Shown here one piece after another: positions 1 to 10,252 of a stretch of DNA of 64,000 nt. Both the position numbers and the translations under genes were made by a program. Under the pieces are notes generated by a model that saw nothing but the letters and a program-made list of their open reading frames with translations, was not told the origin of the DNA and did no database searches. The number at the start of each line of letters is the position of its first letter. Within the stretch, counting starts at the first letter, position 1. This stretch comes from Picocystis sp. L7 (lineage: Eukaryota; Chlorophyta; Picocystophyceae; Picocystales; Picocystaceae), in contig QXJR01000029.1 of NCBI GenBank assembly GCA_020975725.1, positions 62,001 to 126,000 of the forward strand. The letters are read 5' to 3'.

Positions 1-559
1 TGGGTTTTCTTGGACCTTCCCTTATTCGAACTTTGTTGAAGCCTTCACGGTGCAACGATAAAAAGCTGCTAGGACTTTTATGTTGTAGCACCCATGGCTT
101 GCTGTAGAAAAGATGAAGGATCAACATCGACATCTTTCTTTGAATGAGCAGGTCTTTGAGTACGACTTGCATCCTTATGTAGTACCTGGTCATGGAAAGA
201 CGGCGTCGAGGTGATGGTGCTTCCCTAACCGCGGCAAGGCTTGCTAAAGCAAGAACATGAAGGGTAAGGTGACCTACGTCTGAGCCTTTGTAGAGCTCCT
301 CAGTAGATCGAGCGTTGCGTCTCTTAAAGATTGTGCATTCAGCGCATTGAGATTGGACTGGTGATGGGGGATGCTTTCTTGAACCGATGGTCGCATGAAT
401 TGATGAGTTTGTTTGATGGACCATAGGCTGCGTTCACCATAAAATCGCCCAACCTACCCATCGGCACATCTTTTGAAGACACGAAGCAGAACGCCGCATC
501 ATGTTCTCCCACATTCCTATCTGGTTCGGATACAGAAGGACGAGTGCGATCTTCAACGT
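1..559. other. Intergenic, no gene recognised
   Basis: No open frame of convincing length or recognisable homology is visible. By eye the stretch is less GC-rich than the host genes further right. It lies downstream of the phosphomannomutase stop and probably includes that gene's 3' end. Confidence 0.5.
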
Positions 560-1457
560 TTATGACAAGAAAATCGTCTTGACCTGTGCCATAGTGTCTT
601 CGGGCGATGTTACTGTATGGCCCCTGGTCCTGTCCGATGCAAAGATTTCGTAATCGTTCCCTCCTGGGTACGTTTTGTCCCCGAAGAAATGGATCTCGTC
701 AAAATCATCCAAGTACCTCAGGCAGAAAGTCTTGTCCCATCCGCTGGGAAACACATCGAAGCTGATCTGTCCCCCGATGGAATACGTCAGATTGTAATCA
801 GCGAACCTTTCCTTCAGCACGCCCACCATCTTCGATCGCACGTTGGCTGTTTGATCGAACTCTTCAAAGGCATCCCTCTCTTCTTGGCTGCAATTCCTTC
901 CGATGGGAGATACGTTCAACATCCCATTCCTGAACTCCACGAAGGTTCCTCTCTTGATGGGGATGTCCAGATCTGCGATGTAATGAAGGATGAAGTTGAT
1001 CAGCGCTTGAAGCTTGCCTTCTCCCAGGTAGGTTCGCAAGCTCTGGGTGTCCAGCAGCTGTCCTTCCTTGTGTGCCATCAGTCCGTTCTCCGAGAACACG
1101 TAATCGTAATCCTGCACGGCGCTTGCACCGAGCTGTTCGGAGATCTTCGACAGGTCCGAGCCGCCTACGATGCCCACGTTCACGATCTTGCGTGATCTGT
1201 ATCGTCAGAAAAGCGCTTTGCGTCCTTTCCGAGGCTTCGTTGCTTCATCACGACGCGCCGACGCACCTTCCTCAACTCTTGCAAGAACTTCAGCATCGTT
1301 GGGCTCGCCACCTGCGTCCTCCCAGGAAGTCAGCCACGTGCCTTACCTTCGCATGCGATCCATAGCTCTCCTCCCTCACCTTCCTCGGCTGCGTGAGCGT
1401 CCCGTCCACGTCGAAGAGCGCGATCTTGCGTCCTGGAGACGCCATAGCCGTCGCCAT
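560..1457 (-). CDS. PMM: Phosphomannomutase (three exons)
   Basis: Converts mannose-6-phosphate to mannose-1-phosphate for GDP-mannose, feeding N-glycans, GPI anchors and dolichol-mannose in the cytosol. Exons on the minus strand are 1457-1380, 1311-1267 and 1186-560, with GT-AG introns of 68 and 80 bp. The spliced protein is 249 aa, against about 246 for human PMM2. Exon 1 carries the HAD-family catalytic motif DVDGTLT (nucleophile and acid/base aspartates). Exon 2 gives the short LKFLQELRK helix. Exon 3 opens with [12 protein letters not shown] and ends with the family signature GGNDYEI and the terminal TSPEDT. The start was chosen at [11 protein letters not shown] because it gives the usual cytosolic N-terminus; the frame stays open upstream to 1583, and a second in-frame Met lies four codons later. 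The family assignment is firm. The exact start is inferred. Confidence 0.93.
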
Positions 1458-3194
1458 GCGCTTCGAAACCGAACCTACGAAAGGAATGGATTTCCCTTTC
1501 GAAAGGGACCAGCTGCCCTTTTCGATCGGGGATCCGTTTCCCTTTACGAAAACGGGGGACGAAAGGGGATTCGTAGAGGCCACCTGAAGATGGGATGGAA
1601 TGCCCAGGTGGAGTCATGCACCACCACATAGCTGCATTCGAGGATGGAAAAGATGGATTCCCATCCTCCTGCCTGGTGGCATGCGAAGTTTGACGGAAAT
1701 TCAGGCAGGAGGATTCGGCAAAAGGGACGATCTCTCGCCTGTCCAGTTGCAGGTGAAAGTTGTCCGAGAAGCCCAGCGGCCGCCCCTTCAAAGACTAGCC
1801 TCATCGCTGCATATACTTCAACACGTGCTCGCGCATCATCCTGACGTGTAGTCCAGGATTGTCGATGCGAGCATGCGATCTCTAGAAACACGAGTCATAT
1901 GAAAAGCCACCCGCAAGTGACCGATCCCCGAGGACATGCAGCACGAACCACAGCTTTTCAAAGCTCCTATCTTTCGCCAGAGTGGTCTCACGTGAAATCG
2001 CCTCCATTCGACATCAGAACCGGTCTTGTCTTTGGGGAGCTCTGATGCACTCTTGGGACCGCCTGCGACACGCTTTCCAGAGGATCACTGCCGTACGAAC
2101 AAGTATGGTGTCTGGGACGAGCAAGCCGTGGGATCCACGGGCCAAAGAGAGCACGAGCGATTCTTCGCATGTACACCACCACTGGACAGGTGGAAGGGAC
2201 GCTACTCCAAACTGGAAGGAGCACGAAGATTAGAGCATGGATTTCCAGTTTCCTTCCGCAAGGGCACGCCTTTATTCAATCAAGCGGTGACCATCAGGAG
2301 CAGGGGTGCCAGTGCTGGCGTACGACGTTCCACACGCAGCATCCCTCCATCCTCTCACGTTGCCAGGCGGTTCTTCCGTTGCCAGTGGCGAGCTCATGCT
2401 TCCGCGAAGGGTTGCTGTCGAATCTCCAGGAGAACGTACAGAATCATGGACACTTTCAAAAGACAATGCGAAACTTCGCCGGACCTTTCTTTCTGTTCCC
2501 TTCTGGTGTTGTTTTGGATTCGCTCAGAGCCCATTCGCATGCTTGGATAGCTTCAGGATCTTCCGAGCTTGCGCAGAAACCAGACATGGTGATTCCGTCC
2601 ACAGTCCTGTGCCACCGATCATCCCCTTCCCGGTCAGTCCTCCCATTCCGATCCTTTGCTTCACCCATTTCACGTTCGCACGGGCGTGGTCGTTCGGTAC
2701 CGTTCCCTGGCGATCCTGCGACGTGTTTCGGATGTCCATCTACCTTTCTGACGATTCTATCGCATTCCGTCGGGGATCGAATCCACACGAGCCTTTTCTT
2801 TCGTGGACGCACGAGGTGTTTCTTCTTCCCCTTCTGGGCTCCTGCTTGCTGGCCAGGTCACGCTCGCATCCCCGCCTTTGGGTTCGCGCCTTTTTCTCAC
2901 CTTCCGAATTCGAACATGGAGAGTGGTTTCTGTTCCGTTTCTTCTCCTTTTCCCATCTCTGCGGACACGCTTTTGAGCCCTCTGTCCATGCCACGCCGTC
3001 AGCCACGCGGTCGGGTCCACTCGCACGGCGTCCTCTTGGCGCCAGTTTCGACGGCACGTCGGGGAGGGGTCATCAAAGGCGCGCGCATCCTCGTCGCTTG
3101 GAAGGTTTCGACGCACCTCTGCAGCGTTCCTGCGCCTTTCGCCATGGTCGATGTTGGACGCGATGGCCGCCAATGGAAGACGTCGGTGGGCTCC
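1458..3194. other. Unassigned region between PMM and the mobile-element block
   Basis: Several overlapping frames are open on both strands (the longest is about 370 codons on the plus strand at 2169-3284), but none resembles a known family. Minus-strand stretches around 1840-2740 look as if they could be exons, yet I could not join them through convincing splice sites. Just upstream of PMM there are AAAGGGAAA-type repeats, including a self-complementary TTTCCCTTTCGAAAGGGA near 1493. I make no gene call here. Confidence 0.4.
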
Positions 3195-3202
3195 CTTCCC
3201 CC
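3195..3202. repeat. Left 8-bp target-site duplication of the KDZ-like transposon
   Basis: CTTCCCCC lies here and again at 13787-13794. Each copy is exactly 5 bp outside the matching end of the 595-bp inverted repeat. The symmetry and the 8-bp length fit a target duplication of the kind reported for Zisupton-type elements. The sequence is pyrimidine-rich, so chance is not fully excluded. Confidence 0.75.
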
Positions 3203-3207
3203 GAGTA

Positions 3208-3802
3208 AGGCTTGGTCCATTTTTTCGTGCTGTTTGGAAGCATCTTGGCATGAGGGATCGTGGGGCGAACCATTCCCCAGATAGGGGTAAATGGGACATC
3301 GATCCCGTTGCTCCCCGGTCCCGTTTCGGATGGGCAAATGGGCCCCCTCTTTCTCTCCCTGTCTCTCCTCTCTCTCAAACCCACACAATCGTACAGCCGG
3401 GACATCCAGGCGACTGGACGACGTGCAGGACGAACGTCGGTGGCAGCGCGTGTCCATGCGCACCAGGGACGGAGCCAAGGAAGGTCGAAACGCGACATCC
3501 GAAGCGTGGAAACAGATGCGAAGGGAATGGAAGGAGAAAAGTGGAGAGGAAAAGAGGACGGGAGCCGCGACGCCGCGACGTGGTCGAATCTTGCCTGGAC
3601 GACACTGCGAGGAGGACGAGGGGCTGGCGAAGCAAACAAGGGTGCGTCACCAGTCTTCCTGACACGCAAAAGTATCAGGAAGAATGGTCACGTAGACTGG
3701 GGGGGACTCGCGCGAAACGTGTTGACGTGATGGAAGGATGGGAGGGGAGAGCCCATCCTGGGACTGCAGATGAAAAAAAAACTGGCAGGTTACATGATGC
3801 AT
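3208..3802 (+). repeat. Left terminal inverted repeat (595 bp)
   Basis: Reverse complement of 13187-13781: every paired frame gives the same peptides and the coordinates sum to 16989 throughout, so there are no indels. The outer end reads AGGCTTGGTCC. The inner end is an A9 run followed by a segment ending ATGATGCAT. A short inner inverted repeat, CTTCCTGA...TCAGGAAG, lies near 3655-3682. Open frames inside the repeat are not credible genes. Confidence 0.95.
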
Positions 3803-3873
3803 CTTCCACTTAAATCTACACTGCCGGTGACAAAGCTTGAGGAGGATATGACCATGTGTTACCAGGAGGTATG

Positions 3874-4794
3874 TTACTTCCTCCAATGCTCTTGCATAAA
3901 AAGTGACACATGGTCATTTCCTTCTCCCACGGAAAGTGCAAGAGCGAATTGGTAGTGTGCCTCGTTCATGTTGGCCATGCACAGCCTCAAGACCTCAGCA
4001 GCCTCCCTTTGCATATTTGCATTTGGCTTGGTGAAGGAGTACCACCCAACTTTTTCATATGGCCACCATGGTGCTTCCTTGCTCAACAAATCCCGTTGGC
4101 GTGCGGAGAGTAAGGTTGGACGAGTCCCGCCGTGCTCAAGGGGCAGTGCCTTTGATTTTCTCGGAATGTTCGATACAATTGCTTTTTGCACATATCTAAT
4201 AGCAACACAATTCTGCTGTAAGCTGAGGGTCCTCTGTGTGCCATTTCGAGACCGCCTAGCATCGATCTCGACTTGCATGGCGAGGTGTGTGCGGATCATG
4301 TCCGGTGCTTCTCTCATCCAATACCCTAAGATCGGCAAATGCTCTAGGCTTTCAGAGTGAACTGTAGAAGAATGATTGTCCTTGCAAAGCAACAAAACAT
4401 AATGTAACCTTTCTTCTTTCTTCTTTGCCTTTTCAAGATACTTCAAAGCATTGACCAAGTGAGAGAAGGTGGTGGCCCTCAATGGGAGGCCCAACGATGT
4501 GTTGTGCACCGGCTCAACGTAGCCTTCCATACTCCTTCTCGTCTGCACTGTTCTCAAGTAAAGCGCTGATGCTTTTCGAACGCTGGAGTTGCTTGCAATG
4601 CCGTCGAAGTCCGATGACCGCACCACGAAACCGAAGAAGCCTTTTACCTCGTAGGGGGCCAATCGAGATCTGTTTCGTCTAATCACGGAGAAGATAGATG
4701 GGCAATAGAAGGAAGTCTGGCCCTTTCTATGCATACTTTTTAGTTGGAAGACCCCTTGCGGTGACCAACACCTCTCCCTCGTCGTACCATCCAT
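3874..4794 (-). CDS. Unknown protein carried by the KDZ-like transposon
   Basis: A 306-aa ATG-started frame that I do not recognise. It has a mixed-composition N-terminal third, a basic, charged middle (KYLEKAKKKEER near residue 118) and a Leu/Met/Ala-rich C-terminal part. I see no clear signal peptide, membrane span or metal-binding cluster. It starts just inside the left inverted repeat and runs towards the left end, placed opposite the transposase, which suggests it belongs to the element. A further minus-strand frame (4967-4740) overlaps its 5' end in another phase, so an upstream exon joined by a small intron is possible. It may be a second mobility factor, a regulator or cargo; the sequence does not decide. 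Confidence 0.5.
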   Translation of the reverse strand: MDGTTRERCWSPQGVFQLKSMHRKGQTSFYCPSIFSVIRRNRSRLAPYEVKGFFGFVVRSSDFDGIASNSSVRKASALYLRTVQTRRSMEGYVEPVHNTSLGLPLRATTFSHLVNALKYLEKAKKKEERLHYVLLLCKDNHSSTVHSESLEHLPILGYWMREAPDMIRTHLAMQVEIDARRSRNGTQRTLSLQQNCVAIRYVQKAIVSNIPRKSKALPLEHGGTRPTLLSARQRDLLSKEAPWWPYEKVGWYSFTKPNANMQREAAEVLRLCMANMNEAHYQFALALSVGEGNDHVSLFMQEHWRK

Positions 4795-7703
4795 CGAGGA
4801 TGGATTTTCACGATCTCCTTACACATGTAGTGGTGCATTGAAGCAAGAGCATGTTGATCTCCTATTGACCCTTCGACGCGGTCCACATTCAATCCCAATC
4901 CTTCAACACAGTTTACACATGCATTTCGCGCGATTTCTACAACAATCTCCAAGCTTACATTGCACAATAGAATGCCAATAAAGGCTATTCAAAAGACACA
5001 AAAAGAAATGGCTTTTGAAGTCCTCGACTTATAGATTCGATCCCTTTTTCTTCCACTCTATCAGAATGGATGAAATTGCTTGCAACGATGTGGAGCCAAG
5101 CGATGGCAACCTCCTACGTCTCATGAAGAATGACTTTCTCTAAAAGATTCGTACCTTGGAGCTAATTTTGTACCATGCACTAAGCCACGAGCTTTATGCT
5201 TGACTATTGGCCGTGAGTCGAAGCTGCACTAGGGTTTGGTAGTCCCAATGTGTATAAGCAACTGTGGCAAGCATCGCCCCTTGATGTGCCACTATCACAT
5301 TTTCTTCTATTCGTACCAAGTTTATGATTCACTCGATCAGGCAAGGTATATGGGTCGAATGACACCAAACGAGTCTCATCCTGTCCGACTCAAGGCTAAG
5401 GACCCACAATGGGTCCCCCGACCCTTGTGGCAGTTTTGTGGGCGGAGGAGTCCCAAGTGCTCCAGTGCCACCACGTCATGTCTTGCCCGTGAGTTTGGCA
5501 TGAGTCTCCATCGTCTTGAACGCTCTTTCACTGGGACGGTCTTTCCTCACCAGTAGCCTCGTGACCCATGCTTCGTTCGGCCTCGGTGGGGGACGTGACG
5601 TTCACTAACCATGCTTTTCCTTGCGTGCTTGAGACGCCAATTGGCAAATTGCGTGTTCGGAATGAACAACGCATCTTGCTGTACTTTTTGTTTCACGCCA
5701 TATTTTCAACTTCCGTTCTTTCTTTGAACGTCTTGATCGCTGTGGTAGATTTCGTGGTTGGGGAGCTACTTGGCAAAGCGTGTCTATCGAACGGTATGAG
5801 GTACCTTCTTTGAAGTGACAGTTGCTTATGGCATGTAAAATCTCACCAAAAGCGTTTTGAAGCGTACAAGTAACATAGTACGATATTACACTGTAAGTTC
5901 TACTGAATGACAGGTTGTACGTGTCAATCCAAACCGCGGTTTGAGAGATACAAAGGGACAACGTTCATCTACCTCACCAGCAAGAAGGGGAACACCGACG
6001 GACCCCACCGTTGATGCGGACAACAACGTCGCATCACGGACGGGGAACCGAGTTTCAAGTTAAGCTCTCTCGATCAAACAGGTAAAACGTGACACGTGGA
6101 ACGCCAGTCGATGAATGGCGTTCTACGAGGATTCGAACGTCCTCGCAAACTACGGATACGTGCACATGCATCCCTCCATTGCCCGCTGGAAAAAGTTGGA
6201 GAAGGATGCCCGGCACTTTTTGGTGAGCCTGCATGCGCTTGTCCACGTAGGCCAAGGAGTCAATTGCATTTTTATTTGTATGTGTTCTTCATGCAATACT
6301 CATTTCATCGTTGTCCAAATTCATTCCGAAATTTTTTGTACTATGCGTCGCACTTGAACTCTATTCCATGCACCCGCTGATGTATGGAAGCATAGCCTTT
6401 TGGCCATCGTGTTAGCCGTACATATAACAATATCCTTTTCTATGGCATGGACCCTTCTTTCCGACTAGGATGCGCGTTACAATCATTCCTATGCACATTT
6501 GAGGTGCCATGCTTCATTCTTTTTTTCGTAGGAAGCCCTTGCACACTTTGGTTACTATTCGACGCGTTGTTGGCCCCCACCAAGCATCCACAATTTGTCT
6601 CCCGGGAAGTAAAAGGCACAAGATTGCAGTGGGAGTTTCGACCAATTTGATTACTTCTTCGGCAACCACGAAGGCTTCGATGAAGAGACGCAATCATGTA
6701 GTTGGTTCCCTAATCCAATGTAAACTCGGATAGCGAGTGACCGCTAGGATTGCTCAAAGATTTGAGCTTGGGATAGGTGATAGAGAATCGCTTTATCATT
6801 GGCTTGCCGTCTAGACAAAAGGCAATGGATATAGAAAAATGCCTGAGTTTGAATTCATCAAGTGATACTCGGCCAAATATCATTGAACGAATGAAACTAA
6901 TATGCAACACAATAGTTCCTACATTTGTATCGGGCCAATGACTCATATAGTAGGCCGTACCTACGGTGGCCCCATGCGGAATGTGTGCATGTACTTGCAT
7001 GTCCGTTGAAAGACTACTTAAATTCTTGCCCATCAATAAGCGCTCCTACCTTTCTACCGTTGCATGTCTTCAAAGCCGAGAGATCACCTGAAAAGCCATT
7101 CATTGTCAATGCTAAAGCAATGTGGCTTGTTATACCCTTCGAGTCTGTTGCCACGTCAAGGACTACTAGAGATTTACGTGCACATCTTTGTACTCGTTCC
7201 AAATCGAGCACATGATCGCTTCATAAGTACGCGTGATAGCCAAGTGGACCTTGCATCGCATTTAAAAATGGTAGTACTAGCATGGACCAACACATCTCAT
7301 GAGCAATTGTGTATGACAACAACCACACACACTTCAGAGAAGGTACATGAGGGTTAGGGAGGCACGTTCGGCAAGGTTACGCCCCAACCAGAAGCCAGAT
7401 ATGGCGAATAATACCAGAGATAAATGAATGAAAGTAGTGAGGTACGAAGAAAGAGGAAGCTACCTCGACGCTCCGCAACCTTGTGAAACATGGTTTTCAA
7501 AAAGCTTTTGCTACTCACCCAACACATTAAGTCTAGTGAATTAACATCCTATAACATTGCTTAAGATTATTTATAGCAACGTGCTATTCATCTAAACGAG
7601 CCCATCAGTGGCAAGCTTGCTCAACAATAGGCAACGTAGTGGCAACACTTGGTGGATGCGATGATGTGGTGTCATGGGAGATTTTACAACTCATCTACCG
7701 GAT
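4795..7703. other. Transposon interior without recognisable genes
   Basis: About 2.9 kb between the unknown gene and the internal palindrome. Frames of up to about 118 codons occur on both strands, none with recognisable motifs. It may be captured host DNA, decayed cargo or non-coding subterminal sequence. Confidence 0.5.
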
Positions 7704-8478
7704 GGCGATCGGTGAATGGATGGATCATGTAGGGTGGTAAGGTCCCAACTCACCACAGTACATCCATACGTTCGTCTTTTGAACCAGTCTACCGGATTTG
7801 GTAATCAAGTGCCTCCGGCAATGGTTCTCCCACGAGAAAACGAGGCTTTGCCTGGAATTGGCATTGAGAATTGAAATAAGTTCTTCTTGTTCCGCGTAGG
7901 TATGGTTTTCAACGATAGGCTTCATAGTTTCCATTCCTATTTCTACCGATTCCGCGGAAGAAAAGAGTGCTCGATAGCTTTCTTAGCCACCTCCGCATCT
8001 TTGCAAACATTTCAATCCCATGCACCTAAATTCACGTTGATTGGCGGTGACCATCGACGATGGAAATAGGCAAGCATCTTTTCGGCAATGTCCTTGGCAG
8101 TAGCATCAAGACGCAGAAGACATTGACGACGGGAATTCTCACGCTTCTCCGTGCTAATTCGGTCATCCTCGAAGGGAGTAAGGTATGACCGGGAATCCAT
8201 CACAGTACGTCATCGAACTTCTCCGCAACTAAGTGAAGCGGAAGTTGAATCATCGAAAAACCTTCGGTCCCAAAAAAAACAAACTTGTGGGTCCACTTCG
8301 TGTGGACCCGCCCAATCAACAGAGAGGATTACGGGGAACGTGCAAGCCATTGTGCATGTCCAAGTCCAATGTCCATACTTTTTGCGTCGTCAAGAACGCC
8401 ATCTTCTTCTTCCGCACACTGTCTTCTTCAAGGGAACTAAACGCCAACATGTAAGGGAAAGGATGATGTTGGTGTATG
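7704..8478 (+). repeat. Left arm of internal palindrome (775 bp)
   Basis: Reverse complement of 8770-9544: coordinates sum to 17248 and the same peptides appear on opposite strands in both arms, so the arms are nearly or fully identical. The arms are separated by 291 bp of unpaired sequence (8479-8769). Weaker pairing, ending in CTACCGGA, continues a few bases further out with a 1-bp shift. Confidence 0.93.
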
Positions 8479-8769
8479 TTTACACTCCACGGGTTTCCAA
8501 TGGTATTCCTCCGTGCTTGAGCCCCTTCACTACAAAGAGACCAAGCTTTTACAAGTGAACGCTCTCGTGTAAGCTTAGTGAAGACCAGTATTGATTTCGG
8601 TTTACTCGTATGGTTTTTAAGGGTATGGCTCTAAAATCTTTGCATATGTAGGAGTTACCTCATCTATGGTTGCAAACCCCTTTATGGTTTCGTTCCCCTC
8701 GCGTATACTGCAAATATTCACATAAATGTGGTGTCACATTGTCGGTACTTAGCACGCCTATTCTACAAC

Positions 8770-9544
8770 CATACACCAACATCATCCTTTCCCTTACATG
8801 TTGGCGTTTAGTTCCCTTGAAGAAGACAGTGTGCGGAAGAAGAAGATGGCGTTCTTGACGACGCAAAAAGTATGGACATTGGACTTGGACATGCACAATG
8901 GCTTGCACGTTCCCCGTAATCCTCTCTGTTGATTGGGCGGGTCCACACGAAGTGGACCCACAAGTTTGTTTTTTTTGGGACCGAAGGTTTTTCGATGATT
9001 CAACTTCCGCTTCACTTAGTTGCGGAGAAGTTCGATGACGTACTGTGATGGATTCCCGGTCATACCTTACTCCCTTCGAGGATGACCGAATTAGCACGGA
9101 GAAGCGTGAGAATTCCCGTCGTCAATGTCTTCTGCGTCTTGATGCTACTGCCAAGGACATTGCCGAAAAGATGCTTGCCTATTTCCATCGTCGATGGTCA
9201 CCGCCAATCAACGTGAATTTAGGTGCATGGGATTGAAATGTTTGCAAAGATGCGGAGGTGGCTAAGAAAGCTATCGAGCACTCTTTTCTTCCGCGGAATC
9301 GGTAGAAATAGGAATGGAAACTATGAAGCCTATCGTTGAAAACCATACCTACGCGGAACAAGAAGAACTTATTTCAATTCTCAATGCCAATTCCAGGCAA
9401 AGCCTCGTTTTCTCGTGGGAGAACCATTGCCGGAGGCACTTGATTACCAAATCCGGTAGACTGGTTCAAAAGACGAACGTATGGATGTACTGTGGTGAGT
9501 TGGGACCTTACCACCCTACATGATCCATCCATTCACCGATCGCC
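8770..9544 (-). repeat. Right arm of internal palindrome (775 bp)
   Basis: Partner of 7704-8478. It contains short frames (63 aa at 9045-9236 and 69 aa at 9314-9523) that recur in the other arm and match nothing I know. The arms could arise from a foldback insertion or an inverted duplication. Confidence 0.93.
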
Positions 9545-10252
9545 CGTCCGGTAGTGACACGTCCGAGTCGGTGTACCTGCGGCCCGACGTCGACGCATTC
9601 CGTGGGCGTAGGCGTATGCAACCAACCACATTGTGTAATGTTCTTACGTGGCATTACATAACCTCGCCTGAGCTTGACCGTCTCGTTCCGTGCACGATTG
9701 CGTGCTGCTGCACCGACGCGTCGTTTTGATTCCGATGCGTCGGTGCAGAAGCATGTCGACGCATCAGAAGACGCGCCTAAACGCCATCGTCACGTCGTTC
9801 ACAACACAACGGGATCTACTGTACTAAGGCCATTCGATCGCGACGCCTAAGATCACCGTCCGTCGACGTTTCCGCGACGTGGACGCGAGGCGATCCCGCT
9901 CCTTTCGGAACGACGAGCGGACGATACCGCCCCTGTAGCAAAGCGTTGGTTTCCTCTCGGGACCCCGGCTCCGGTCCCACAACAACGGTTGCGGACGGCG
10001 GGCGGCGGGCGGCGGACGGCGGATACAATACCGCGCTGAGACGAACAGACGACGGTGAGTGCGAGGAGTTTCAAACAGTGTCCTTAGTTTGCACGAGAGA
10101 ACGGGACAAATGAGTGCCGCACGCCATAGGTTGTTGATGAGCGCTTGAGGAAGTAACCTTCCTTGAAGGGGTCAACATTGCCCAGTCCGTTGCATGAATA
10201 TTGAAAAGTATTCGGAAAAGAATTCGACGGGGATGGCGTGGTAGCTCTGACA
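9545..10252. other. Upstream region of the KDZ-like transposase gene
   Basis: No credible gene. A GC-rich simple repeat of GGCGGGC/GGCGGAC units lies near 9993-10022. Just inside the annotated frame, around 10270-10302, the plus strand shows a branch-point-like TACTAAT, a T-rich tract and TAG, as at the 3' end of an intron. The true 5' exon of the transposase may therefore lie in this stretch. Confidence 0.5.

Noticed and set aside
1840-2740. Possible multi-exon minus-strand gene upstream of PMM
   Set aside because: Some stretches look coding, but joining them needs an intron of about 25 bp, much shorter than the 67-218 bp introns seen elsewhere in the window.
2169-3284. 371-codon plus-strand open frame and overlapping frames left of the transposon
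   Set aside because: Composition is that of random GC-rich sequence, it runs into the transposon inverted repeat, and no motif or splice structure supports it.
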